This document shows positions 25,819 to 35,800 of a stretch of 64,000 bases of DNA, piece after piece. The position numbers and the translations under genes are program-made. The notes under the pieces are model-generated. The model saw only the letters and a program-made list of their open reading frames with translations. It made no database searches and was not told where the DNA came from. Position 1 is the first letter of the stretch. Each line of letters begins with the position of its first letter. The DNA is from Streptomyces humi (GTDB lineage: Bacteria; Actinomycetota; Actinomycetes; Streptomycetales; Streptomycetaceae): contig NZ_LBMU02000073.1 in assembly GCF_001005085.2 (NCBI RefSeq), positions 28,365-92,364 on the forward strand. Reading direction: 5' to 3'.

Positions 25819-26418
25819 TCAGCGCCCGTCGCCCCGCGAGCGGCCGCGGGACGGGCGGGGGGCGCGGCGGGGGCGCCGGGCGGGCGCGGCGTCGGCCGGC
25901 CCGGCGGCCAGGGACGAGAAGCCACCCGGGATGCCCGGCCGCGCGGGCGCCGGCGCCTCGGCCGCGGTCCGCTCGGCAGCCGGCCGCCCGGCAGCCGGTC
26001 GCTCGGAGGTACGGCTCGGGCGCTGGGCGCGGGCCAGGACACTGATGTGAGGAAGCACCCGGGCGCACGCCTCGCAGATCTCCTCGAGCGTCCAGACGCG
26101 GCCGACGGCCGGATCGTGCTGGAGGACGAGCACCACGGCGCCTGCGCACTGCGTCCTGGTGTCCGGGTGCGCCTCGCACTGCTGCGCGCCGCAGTGGCAG
26201 CGCGCGTTGGCACGGACGGTGGCCGCCCTGGCGTGCGCGGCCGCGTGCCCGGCGGCGAACGCGCGCAGCGCCGCCAGGTCCTTGGAGCGCGGCGGCATCC
26301 GGCAGGCCGTGGTGCTACAGGTGACGGTGGCCGTCCGGTCGGCGTGTCCGGTCAGCCGGACCGTCCAGACCCGCCCGGGGACGCGCTCCGTGGGTGATTC
26401 GCTGTACGCAGTCGTCAC
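25819..26418 (-). CDS. Cys-rich hypothetical protein, probable zinc-binding
   Basis: 199 residues from a GTG at 26418. The first 130 residues contain a cysteine set TCSTTACRMPPR, ARCHCGAQQCEAH and EEICEACARVLPH that looks like one or two zinc sites. The last 60 residues are Pro/Ala/Arg-rich and probably disordered. I recognise the general look of a Streptomyces-specific family but not its function. The 248-base gap upstream (26419-26666) holds no convincing gene; it has an AT-richer patch around 26445-26465 that could carry the promoter. Confidence 0.6.
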   Translation of the reverse strand: MTTAYSESPTERVPGRVWTVRLTGHADRTATVTCSTTACRMPPRSKDLAALRAFAAGHAAAHARAATVRANARCHCGAQQCEAHPDTRTQCAGAVVLVLQHDPAVGRVWTLEEICEACARVLPHISVLARAQRPSRTSERPAAGRPAAERTAAEAPAPARPGIPGGFSSLAAGPADAAPARRPRRAPRPSRGRSRGDGR

Positions 26419-26666
26419 GTGCGTCCGTTCTGATTGATCGACAAAGGCCCTCTACTATGTGCTACCCGTCTCGGCGAAGGACAGCACGTTTCCACGGTGA
26501 TCGGTTCCGGGAGCGGTGCGCCGACCGCCCACTCCTGCGGGTGATTGCCGGGACCTGGTCGCGTGGAGTCCGCCTGCGACGGGCCGCCGGCCGTTCCCCC
26601 TGAAGAGGTACGCCCTGAGCTTCGGCAGGTGTTCCGAGGACAGTATCGAGCACCGGCGGGGCGGTG

Positions 26667-27596
26667 TCAGGGTCGGGGGCCGTCCAGGAGCACCACCTGC
26701 ACCAGGTACGGCAGCACCTCGTGGACGTGCGGGTCCTGGTCCGGGAGTACCGCGACGGGGGTCAGTCCCTGGGCGCGCAGGGCGTCGAGCGGCCGGGACC
26801 AGTGCACGGGGGCGGGCGGTACGGGCCCGGCGGGGCGGAGTTCCCGGTCCGGGCCGAGCGGGGGCAGGGTGCGCGGGCCGCCGCCCTCGGGGGCGGTCAG
26901 GGAGCGCAGGGCACGGGCGGTGGCCCGGCGGACGGCCTCGGTGCGGGTGGCGCCGGTGGCCAGGACCGTGCCGGGGCGGGGGGCCACCCGGATCGCGCAG
27001 GCGGGCAGGGAGAGCAGCGCGGACAGGTCGTGCGCGACGGGCTCGCCCGCCGTGTACAGCGACCGTGTGGCGCCCGTGGCGCCGGTCCCGCAGCCGTCGA
27101 CGGAACATCGGCCGTCACACCTGCCCGTGAGGCACAAGCGCGGCACGCGGGTGCCCGGTTCGGTGAGGCGCCGGGCCAGCAGCGCCTCGCAGTGCGCGGT
27201 CATGCCCGCCTCCAGGGCGCCCACCCAGGTGAGGCCCGCCGCCACCCCCACCTGGGCGGGCCCGGAGGGGCCGGCGAGCCGGCCCGCGGGCACCCGGCGC
27301 AGGGTGCCCGTGTCCAGGTCCAGGCCCCACACGGCGGACCGCCCGGGGACGCCGCCGGGACGGGCCGGGCCGGTCAGGTGCGCGGCCAGCGCCGCCAGCA
27401 GCGCGGTCACGTCCTCCTCGTCCCGTCCGCCGGTGCGGTCCCCGGTCCCGCCGCCCCCGGCGACGGGGTACGGCAGCAGGGCCGCCGCCCGCGCCACCAG
27501 TTCCCCGGCGTCCGCCGCCGCGCCCGCCGCCCGGGACACGAAGGCGGCCCGGGCCTCCTCCTCGGTGGGAGGGTGGGTGAACTCCTCGGTCGTCAT
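26667..27596 (-). CDS. Compact YcaO-like protein, function unknown
   Basis: 309 residues. The middle AVWGLDLDTGTLRRVPAGRL plus GVAAGLTWVGALEAGMTAHC resembles the YcaO cyclodehydratase core, and the C-terminus (RRATARALRSLTAPEG, then LDALRAQGLTPVAVLP and VQVVLLDGPRP) matches the usual YcaO ending. Canonical YcaO enzymes are about 400 residues and carry ATP-binding Glu/Arg motifs that I cannot find here. A four-cysteine stretch CLTGRCDGRCSVDGC in the centre may bind a metal. YcaO proteins install azolines, thioamides or amidines on peptides. No partner E1-like protein or precursor gene is nearby. Assignment is tentative. Confidence 0.4.
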   Translation of the reverse strand: MTTEEFTHPPTEEEARAAFVSRAAGAAADAGELVARAAALLPYPVAGGGGTGDRTGGRDEEDVTALLAALAAHLTGPARPGGVPGRSAVWGLDLDTGTLRRVPAGRLAGPSGPAQVGVAAGLTWVGALEAGMTAHCEALLARRLTEPGTRVPRLCLTGRCDGRCSVDGCGTGATGATRSLYTAGEPVAHDLSALLSLPACAIRVAPRPGTVLATGATRTEAVRRATARALRSLTAPEGGGPRTLPPLGPDRELRPAGPVPPAPVHWSRPLDALRAQGLTPVAVLPDQDPHVHEVLPYLVQVVLLDGPRP

Positions 27597-27726
27597 GCCT
27601 GGTCGTTTCCTCTCCGGGCTCCCCCGTCGGAGACCCTCGTCGGTCGATGAAACCCGGAGGCGATCTACAGCGGATGGACGCTCGATCCCGCCATCTGTCC
27701 GGTGGCCGGGCGGTGTTCGGCGCGGG

Positions 27727-28560
27727 TCAGTCGGGTGCGGGGCGGTCGCGGATCTCGAGGGTGCAGCACTTCACGCTGCCGCCGCCCTTGAGCAGTTCGG
27801 ACAGGTCGAGGCCGACGGGTTCGAAGCCGCGCTCGCGCAGCCGCCTGGCCACGCCGTCGGCCGATTCGGGCAGGACGACGTGCCGGCCGTCGCTGACCGC
27901 GTTGAGGCCGAAGTGCTCCGCGTCCGCCTCGTCGACCAGGATCGCGTCGGGGAACAGGCGCCGCAGGACGGCCCGGCTGTGCGGGGCGAAGGCGCCCGGG
28001 TAGTACATGATCTCGTCGTCGTCGAGGACGGTCAGGGCGGTGTCGAGGTGGTAGAAGCGCGGGTCCACCAGTTCCAGTCCGACGACGGTCCGGCCGAGGA
28101 CCCGCTGGGCCTCGGCGTGGCTCGCGGGGGTGCTGCGGAAGCCCGTTCCGGCCAGCAGCCGGTCGCCCGCCAGCAGGAAGTCGCCCTCGCCCTCGTTGAC
28201 GTGCACGGGGTCGTGCACCCGGTAGCCGCGGTCGCGGAACCACTCCAGGTAGGCCGGTCCCTCGGCGGCCCGCTCGACGTCGCGGAACCGGGCCCCGAGG
28301 ACCGTGCCGTCCACCACCGTGGCGCCGTTCGCCGCGTACACCATGTCGGGGTAGCCGGGCAGCGGGTCGATGAGCTCGACGTGGTGGCCGAGCCGGCGGT
28401 GCAGGGCGAGGAGCTGTTCCCACTGGGTGACGGCGAGTCCGGTGTCCACCGGTTTGCCGGGGTCCATCCAGGGGTTGATCGAGTACGTCACGTCGAAGTG
28501 GGTCGGTCGGCACATCAGGTAGTGCCGGGGGCGGGCGGAACGCTGCGGACGGTGTTCCAT
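27727..28560 (-). CDS. Dimethylargininase (DDAH)-like amidinohydrolase
   Basis: 277 residues from ATG 28560; a GTG four codons upstream sits directly on the AAGGAG ribosome site, so the ATG is preferred. Guanidine-modifying superfamily features: MCRPTHFDVTYSINPWMD, DMVYAANGATVVDG, EGEGDFLL, the catalytic His in RFYHLDTALTVLD, and the nucleophile Cys in GGGSVKCCTLEIRD. Members convert methylarginine, arginine or ornithine-like substrates to citrulline-type products, or act as ornithine cyclases. It follows the exporter gene by 15 bases on the NRPS transcript, so it may supply or edit an arginine-derived residue. Confidence 0.8.
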   Translation of the reverse strand: MEHRPQRSARPRHYLMCRPTHFDVTYSINPWMDPGKPVDTGLAVTQWEQLLALHRRLGHHVELIDPLPGYPDMVYAANGATVVDGTVLGARFRDVERAAEGPAYLEWFRDRGYRVHDPVHVNEGEGDFLLAGDRLLAGTGFRSTPASHAEAQRVLGRTVVGLELVDPRFYHLDTALTVLDDDEIMYYPGAFAPHSRAVLRRLFPDAILVDEADAEHFGLNAVSDGRHVVLPESADGVARRLRERGFEPVGLDLSELLKGGGSVKCCTLEIRDRPAPD

Positions 28561-28575
28561 GACGGGCGTCACTCC

Positions 28576-29865
28576 TTACGACATCCGGGGCAGGTTACGG
28601 AGGGTGCGAAGAGGGCTCGCGAGCAGGACGAGGGCGGCGGTCAGCAGCACGGCCGACATGATCCAGATGGTGGGCCGGCTGCCGACGGCGCCGCCGAGCC
28701 AGCCGCCGAGCAGGGCGCCGACGGGGATCGCCCCGTAGTTGACGGTCGAGGCGCTCGCCCGGACCCGGCCGAGCAGGTGGGAGGGGCAGTACGTCTGGTA
28801 GAAGCCGGCGACGATGACGTTGCCCGCGACCACACCGCACACCGCCACGCCCCAGGCCAGGGCGCTCACCATGAGCGGCAACTGCCGCCCCGCGAAGGGC
28901 AGCAGGAAGATGAAGGGGGCCACGACCAGCATGCACAGCAGCAGTCCGCGGGCGGTGCCGAACCAGCGGGCGACCCGGCCGGCGACGGCCGCCCCGGCCA
29001 GTCCGCCGACGCTCACGACGGCGAACACGGTGCCGACGGCGCCCGGCTGGAGGCCGACGTCCCGGACGAGGAAGACGGTCTGTACGGCCTGGATGCCGTT
29101 GAGGGCCAGGTTGGCGAGGGCGCCGAAGCCCGCCAGCGTCCGCAGGTACGGGTCGCGGGCCACGAACCGGACGCCTTCGGCGATCTCCCGCCGCAGCGCC
29201 CTGCGCTCCCCCGGCTCCGGCGGTTGTTCCCGTACGTCGATACCGCCCAGGCAGAACGCGGAGACCAGGTAGGTCGCCGCGTCGAGGAACACACCGACGA
29301 CCGTGCCGAAGGCCTGGGTGACCAGGCCCGCCACGCCGGGTCCCGCGACGTCCGCGGCCGATTCGGCGCCGTGCAGCTTGGCGTTGGCCTCCAGCATGTC
29401 GTCGTCGGCCACGAGAGCGGGCAGCAGCGCGGTGTAGGCGGTGCTGAAGAACACCTTCGCCGCGCCGGAGAGCAGGGCGACGAGCACGACCTGGGTGAGG
29501 GTGAGGACGCCCAGCCAGGCGGCCACCGGGACGCTGCCGAACAGGACCGTCAGTGCCAGGTCGCAGACCAGCATGACCCGGCGGCGCGGCCAGCGGTCCA
29601 CCCAGGCGCCGGCCGGGAGCCCGACGAGCAGCCACGGTGTCCAGGCGGCGGCGGTCAGGACGCCCATCATGAACGGGGAGGCGTGCAGCACGACCACCGC
29701 GACCAGGGACAGCGACACGTGGCCGACCGCGGTGCCCAGGCCGCTCGTGGTCTCGCCGAGCCACAGCCTGCGGAAGTTCCGTTCGGCCCACAGGCCCCAG
29801 GGTCCGCGGGCGGGCCGTTCGTCCTCTCTCCCGGGCGCGGTGGGGCCCGCGTAGGCGCGGCTCAC
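28576..29865 (-). CDS. MFS efflux transporter, likely peptide exporter
   Basis: 429 residues with about 12 membrane spans; GTG start overlapping the NRPS-4 stop (GTGA). EntS/MFS_3-like features: RLWLGETTSGLGTAVGHVSL, then GAWVDRWPRRRVMLVCDL (the loop 2-3 motif) and LLGRVRASASTVNYGAIPVG. Position at the end of the NRPS operon and translational coupling to the terminal synthetase suggest that it exports the finished peptide from the cytoplasm and gives self-protection. Confidence 0.88.
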   Translation of the reverse strand: MSRAYAGPTAPGREDERPARGPWGLWAERNFRRLWLGETTSGLGTAVGHVSLSLVAVVVLHASPFMMGVLTAAAWTPWLLVGLPAGAWVDRWPRRRVMLVCDLALTVLFGSVPVAAWLGVLTLTQVVLVALLSGAAKVFFSTAYTALLPALVADDDMLEANAKLHGAESAADVAGPGVAGLVTQAFGTVVGVFLDAATYLVSAFCLGGIDVREQPPEPGERRALRREIAEGVRFVARDPYLRTLAGFGALANLALNGIQAVQTVFLVRDVGLQPGAVGTVFAVVSVGGLAGAAVAGRVARWFGTARGLLLCMLVVAPFIFLLPFAGRQLPLMVSALAWGVAVCGVVAGNVIVAGFYQTYCPSHLLGRVRASASTVNYGAIPVGALLGGWLGGAVGSRPTIWIMSAVLLTAALVLLASPLRTLRNLPRMS

Positions 29866-32800
29866 CGGTGCTCTCCCGGGCGTGTGGCGCGGAGCTTCTT
29901 GGCGACGGCTTCCGCGATCAGGGCGATCGGTCCGGGCCCGGTCATCGCGCCGTGCTCACAGTCCAGCCGGTCGTGTTCGATCAGACCGGTGACGTACGGC
30001 CGCCAGGCGCTCTCGTACGGCCAGTCGGCGGGCTTGTCGAGCGTGGCGCCGATGAACAGGACGTCTCCCCGGTGGACGCCCGGCACGTGTGCGGCCAGGA
30101 GTCGGTCGTGGTCGGCGAAGACCCGGGGCAGGGTGTCGGCGGCGTCGCCGAGCATGGCCCGCAGGGCTGCCGGAACGCGGTCCGTGCCGTCACCGTCGTC
30201 GTCGACGGCGTAGCCGAGCGAGGTCAGCAGGGCCGTGAGCGGGTCCGCCGGTTCCCCGGGCGCGCCGAGGGCGCCGGGGCCGGGGGCCGGAGGGTAGCCG
30301 TCCAGCAGCGTGAGGGAGCCGGTCTCCTCGCCGTCCGCGCGGAGCCGTACGGCCATCTCGTGGGCGACGACGGCTCCGAAGGACCATCCGAGCAGGTGGT
30401 AGGGCCCGCGGGGCTGGACGGACCGGATGTGCCGCAGATAGGTCTCGGCCAGCGCGCCGACGCTGTCGGGGGTGGCGCCTAGCAGGCCGGGGGCCTGGAG
30501 GCCGTAGACCGGATGCGCGGCGTCGAGGTGGCGCAGCAGACCGGAGTAGACCCAGCTGATGCCGGCTCCCGGGTGGACGCAGAACAGGGGTGCCGCGGTG
30601 CCGCCGGTGCGCAGCGGCAGCAGGGTCCCGAGGGAGTCCTGCGGTCCGCTCTCGGTGTCGAGGCGGCGGGCCAGGCCGGCGGGGGTGGGGTGTTCGAACA
30701 GGGCGCGGATGCCGATGTCCCCCCCGAGTACGGCGCGGATCCGGCTCAGCAGCCGGGTCGCCAGCAGCGAGTGGCCGCCCAGGGCGAAGAAGTCGTCGTC
30801 GACCGAGACCGACTCGACGTCCAGGACCTCGGCGAACAGACCGCACAGGGTCTCCTCGCGCGGGCTCGCGGGCGCGCGTCCGGCGGCCGATCCCGCGAAC
30901 CGCGGGGCGGGCAGTGCCGCGCGGTCCAGCTTGCCGTTCGCGTTCAGGGGCAGCGCGTCCAGCACCGTGACCACCGCCGGGACCATGTACCCGGGCAGCA
31001 CACCCGCCGCGAACTCCCGTACGGCGGGGCCCGGCGTCCGGCCGGTCACATAGCCGGCCAGGCGCCCCTCGTGGGCGGTCACCACGGCCTGCGCCACGCC
31101 GGGGCAGCGCGACAGCACCGCCTCCACCTCGCCCAGTTCGATGCGGAACCCGCGGATCTTGACCTGGTGGTCCGTCCGTCCCAGGTACTCCACCGCGCCG
31201 TCCGGGCGGCGGCGGACCAGGTCGCCGGTGCGGTACATCCGCTCCCCCGCCGCGAACGGATCGGCCACGAACCGTTCGGCGCTCAGGCCGGGGCGGTTCA
31301 GGTAGCCCCGGGCGATGCCCGCGCCCGCGAGGTAGAGTTCCCCCGCCACGCCCACCGGGACCGGGCTCAGCCCCTCGTCCAGCACGTGGGCCCGGGTGTC
31401 GGTCAACGCCGAGCCGATCAGCGGGGTCTCGTGTTCGGCCAGCCGGGCGTGCAGGGCGTCGACGCTGTACTCGGTGGGGCCGTAGAGGTTGTGGCCGGTC
31501 ACTCCGGGGGTCTCGCGCAGGGCGGTCCACAGGGCCGGCCCTGCGGCCTCGCCGCCGAGCATCAGGACCGGCAGCCGGCGCCGCTCCAGCAGCCCTTCCT
31601 CCAGCAGTTGTTCGGCGTAGGTGGGGGTGACGTCCATGGCGTCGACGCCGGCTTCGGCCGCGTAGCGGACCACGGCGGCCGCGTCACGCCGGCAGTCGTC
31701 GTCGAGCAGGTGCAGTTCGTGCCCGGCGACCATCCACAGGAGCCCCTCCCAGGAGGTGTCGAAGGACAGCGAGGCGGTCAGCGCGAACCTGAACCGCCGT
31801 CCGGGGTGGGCGCGTTCGGCCTCCGCGATGGTGGTGGCCCGGTGGAACGCGTAGAGGTTGGCGACACCCCGGTGCTCGATCACCACGCCCTTGGGACGGC
31901 CGGTGGAGCCGGAGGTGTAGATGAGGTAGGCGGCGTTGCGCGCGCCGGCCCGGGGCGCGGCCGGGCCGGCGTGTCCGGCCGCGAAACCGTCCCCGTCGTA
32001 CCTGACACCCCCGTCGCCCCTGACTCCCCTGGCACCTCCGTCGCCCCTGGCACCCCAGTCGCCTCCGTCGCCCCTGTCGTCGTTCTCGTCGTTCTCGTCG
32101 ACCGGCAGTCGGCGCAGGCCGTCCAGGATCCCCGGGAGGGGCCATGCGGCGTGGGTCAGCGCGAGCAGCGGGGCGGTGTCGCGGAGCATGTGGGTCAGGC
32201 GGTCGGCCGGGTGGTCGGCGTCCAGCGGGAGGTAGGCACCGCCCGCCCTGAGCACGGCGAGGATCGCGACGACCGACGCGGCGGAGCGGTCCAGGGCGAG
32301 GGCGACGACCTGTTCGGGTCCGACGCCGGCGGCGACCAGCCGGTGGGCCAGGGCGTCGGCGCGGGCGTCCAGTTCACGGTAGGTCAGCCTGGTGCCACCG
32401 CTGACCAGGGCCACGGCGTCGGGGGTCCGGGCGGCCTGGGCCGCGAAGACCTCGGGCAGCAGGGCGGGCTGGGCGGGGCCGGCGGTGTCGTTCCAACGCT
32501 CGATCGCCGCACGGTCGTTCGCGGTCAGGACGTCCAGGCTGCCGATGGGCCGGCCGGGATCCTCGGCGATCTGACGGAGCAGACCGGTGAGGGCGGTGGT
32601 GAGCCGTTCGGCGGTGTCCCGGTCGAACAGGTCGGTGGCGTACTCGAGTGCGCCGCCGAGTGCGGTCGTGGTCCCGTCGGGGCCGTGGCGTTCGGTGACG
32701 TTGAGGCACAGGTCGAAGGGGGAGGTCGTGAAGTCGGTGGCCGCGTGCTCGGCGTGCACGCCGGGGAAGGCGAGGTCGGCCTCGGTGGTGTTGTCGTAGG

Positions 32801-35800
32801 CCAGCATCACCTGGAACAGCGGGTTGCGGGCCGCGGAGCGGACCGGGTTGAGCTCTTCGACCAGCCGTTCGAAGGGCACGTCCTGGTGGGCGTAGGCGGC
32901 GAGGTCGGCGGTGCGGATCCGGGTGAGCAGTTCGGTGAAGGTCGGGCGGCCCGACAGGTCGGTGCGGAGCACGAGGGTGTTGACGAAGAATCCGACCAGG
33001 TCGTCCAGGGCGCCGTCGGCCCGGCCCGCCACGGGGGTGCCGATCGGGATGTCGTTGCCGGCCCCGAAGCGGTGCAGCAGGGTGGCGAACGCGGCCTGGA
33101 GGACCATGAACAGGGTGCTGCCGTGGGCGCGGGCCAGTGCGGTGAGCCGGGTGTGGAGCGCGGGGTCGAGCGCGAAGGGGACGGTGTCGCCGCGGTGGCC
33201 TGGCACCGCGGGGCGGGGCCGGTCGGCGGGCAGGCTCAGTTCGTCGGGCAGTCCGGCGAGGGTGTCCTTCCAGAAGGCGAGTTGCCGGGTCAGGAGGCTG
33301 TCGGGGTCGCGTTCGGTGCCGAGCAGGTCCCGCTGCCACAGCGCGTAGTCCACGTACTGGAGGGGCAGCGGGCGCCAGTCGGGGGCGGTGTCCGCGCGGC
33401 GGGCCCGGTAGGCGGTGGCGAGGTCGTCGAAGAGCGGACGCAGGGAGGCGCCGTCGGCGGCGATGTGGTGGACGACCAGGACGAGGAGCTGCTCGTCGGG
33501 TCCGTCCGGGATGAGGTGGGCGTGCACGGGCACGTCCGTGGCCAGGTCGAAGACATGGCCCGCGGCGACGGCGACGGGCAGTTCGGCGACGGTCAGCAGG
33601 GGGGCGGGCGGCTCGTCGAGGACGTGCTGGTAGGGGATGCCGCCGAAGGTGCGGTAGACGGTGCGCAGGGCTTCGTGGCGGGCGACGACGTCGCGGAGGG
33701 CGGCCTCCAGGGCGGTGGTGTCCAGGGGGCCGCGCAGCCGCAGGGCGAGGGAGACGTTGTAGGTGGCGCTGGGGCCCTCGGCCTGGCCGATGAACCAGAG
33801 CCGCTGCTGGGCGAAGGAGAGCGGCAGCCGCTCCGGCCGGACGGCGGCCGTCCGTGGCTCCGGGCGGGCCGGGGCGTTCTGCGTTCCGTCGGCGCGGCGG
33901 TCCGTGAGGCGGTCGGCGAGGCCCGCGGGCGTGGGTGCCTGGAACAGCTCCGCCAGCGGGATCTCGGTGCCCAGGGCCGTGCGGATGCGGCTGACCAGCC
34001 GGGTGGCGGTCAGGGAGTGGCCGCCGAGGGCGAAGAAGTCGTCGTCGACGCCGACCGCGGGCAGGCCCAGCAGTTCGGCGAACAGGCCGCACAGGATCTC
34101 CTCGCGGGGTGTGCGGGGGGTGCGCCCGCCGGCCGGTCCGCCCAGGTCGGGGGCGGGCAGGGCGGCGCGGTCCAGTTTGTCGTTGGCGGTCTGCGGGAGC
34201 CGGTCGAGGACCATCACGTGCGGGACCATGTAGCCGGGCAGGGTGTCGGCGGCGTACCGGCGCAGCGCGGCGGCCAGGCCGGGCCGGTCGTCGGCGGGGG
34301 TGCAGTAGGCGACCAGCCGTTTCTCGCCGTCGTCCGCGCGGACCAGCACGGCCACCTGGCTCACGCCCTCGTGCCGGGCGAGCACGGCCTCGATCTCACC
34401 GGGTTCGATCCGGAAGCCGCGGATCTTGACCTGGTCGTCGGTACGGCCCAGGAACTCGATGGTGCCGTCGGGGCGGCGCCGTACCAGGTCGCCGGTGCGG
34501 TACATGCGCTCGCCCGGCTCGAACGGGCAGGCCACGAACCGTTCGGCGGTCAGGTCCGGCCGGTTGGCGTAGCCGCGGGCGAGGCCGGCGCCCGCCACGT
34601 ACAGTTCGCCGTCCACGCCTGCCGGGACCGGGCGCAGGCCGCCGTCGAGGACGTAGGCGCGGGTGTTGTCGAGCGGGGTGCCGATCGGTACCCGCGTACC
34701 GGCGAGGTCGTCCTCGGTGATCCGGCGGAAGGTGGCGAAGGTGGTGGTCTCGGTGGGGCCGTACCCGTTGCCCAGGACCAGGCCGGGGCAGGCGTCGAGG
34801 ACCCGGCGCAGCATGGCCGGCGCGGCCGCGTCGCCGCCGGTGGTGACCGCGCGCAGGCCGGCGAGGGCCCGCGGGTTCTCCTCGGCGACGACGTCGAACA
34901 GGCCCTTGGTGAGCCAGGCCGCCGTCACCGCGTGGCGTTCGGTGACCTCGCGCAGGGTGGCGGGGTCGAGGTGGCCGGGCGGTGCGACGACGACGGTGCC
35001 GCCGGACAGCAGGGGCGCCCACAGTTCGTAGGTGGCCGCGTCGAAGGCGTGCGGCGAGTGCAGCAGCACGCGGCGGTGGTCGTCGCCGTGCCAGCGGTGG
35101 TCGGTGGCGAGGGCGACGACGTCGCGGTGGCGGACCGCGACGCCCTTGGGCGCCCCGGTGGAACCGGAGGTGTACATCACGTACGCCAGCTGGCCGGGGT
35201 GGGCCGCGGGTGCCGTGAACCCGGGGACGGGATCGCCGTCGGGCCGCATCACCAGGGCGTCCGGGACGAAGCCGAGGTCGTCGCGGTCCGTCAGCAGCAC
35301 CGGAGCGCCGGACCGGGCCAGCACCCACTCCAGCCGGTCCGCCGGCAGGGAACCGTGCAAGGGCACGTACGCCCCGCCCGCCAGGACGATCGCCAGCGTG
35401 GCGACCACGACCTCGGCCGACCGCTCCAGCAGCATCGCCACGGGCGTCTCCGGCCCCACGCCCAGCGCGCCGAGCCGGGCCGCGAGGCCTTCCGCGCGGG
35501 TCCGCAACTGCGCGTAGGTGTAGGTGACTTCGTCGGAGACCACCGCGGCGGCGAACGGCGTGCGCGCGACCTGCCGGGCGAACGCCTCGGGCAGCGTCCC
35601 GTCGCCGGGCACCGGACGCGCGGTGTCGTTCCACTCCCCCAGGACGCGGGCCCGTTCCGCCTCGCCCAGCAGGTCGTACCGGCCGATCGGTGCCTGCGGG
35701 TCGGCGACGGCCGCCCTGAGCAGCCGCTCCCAGCGGGCGGTGAACGCCGCGACCGTGGCGGTGTCGAACAGGTCGGCCGCGAACTCGACGGAGCCGGTGA

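Noticed and set aside
26667..28003. RiPP cluster with a precursor peptide near the YcaO-like gene
   Set aside because: Short frames in the gap 27597-27726 run into the antisense of the DDAH-like gene; no leader-core pattern and no E1-like or dehydrogenase partner.
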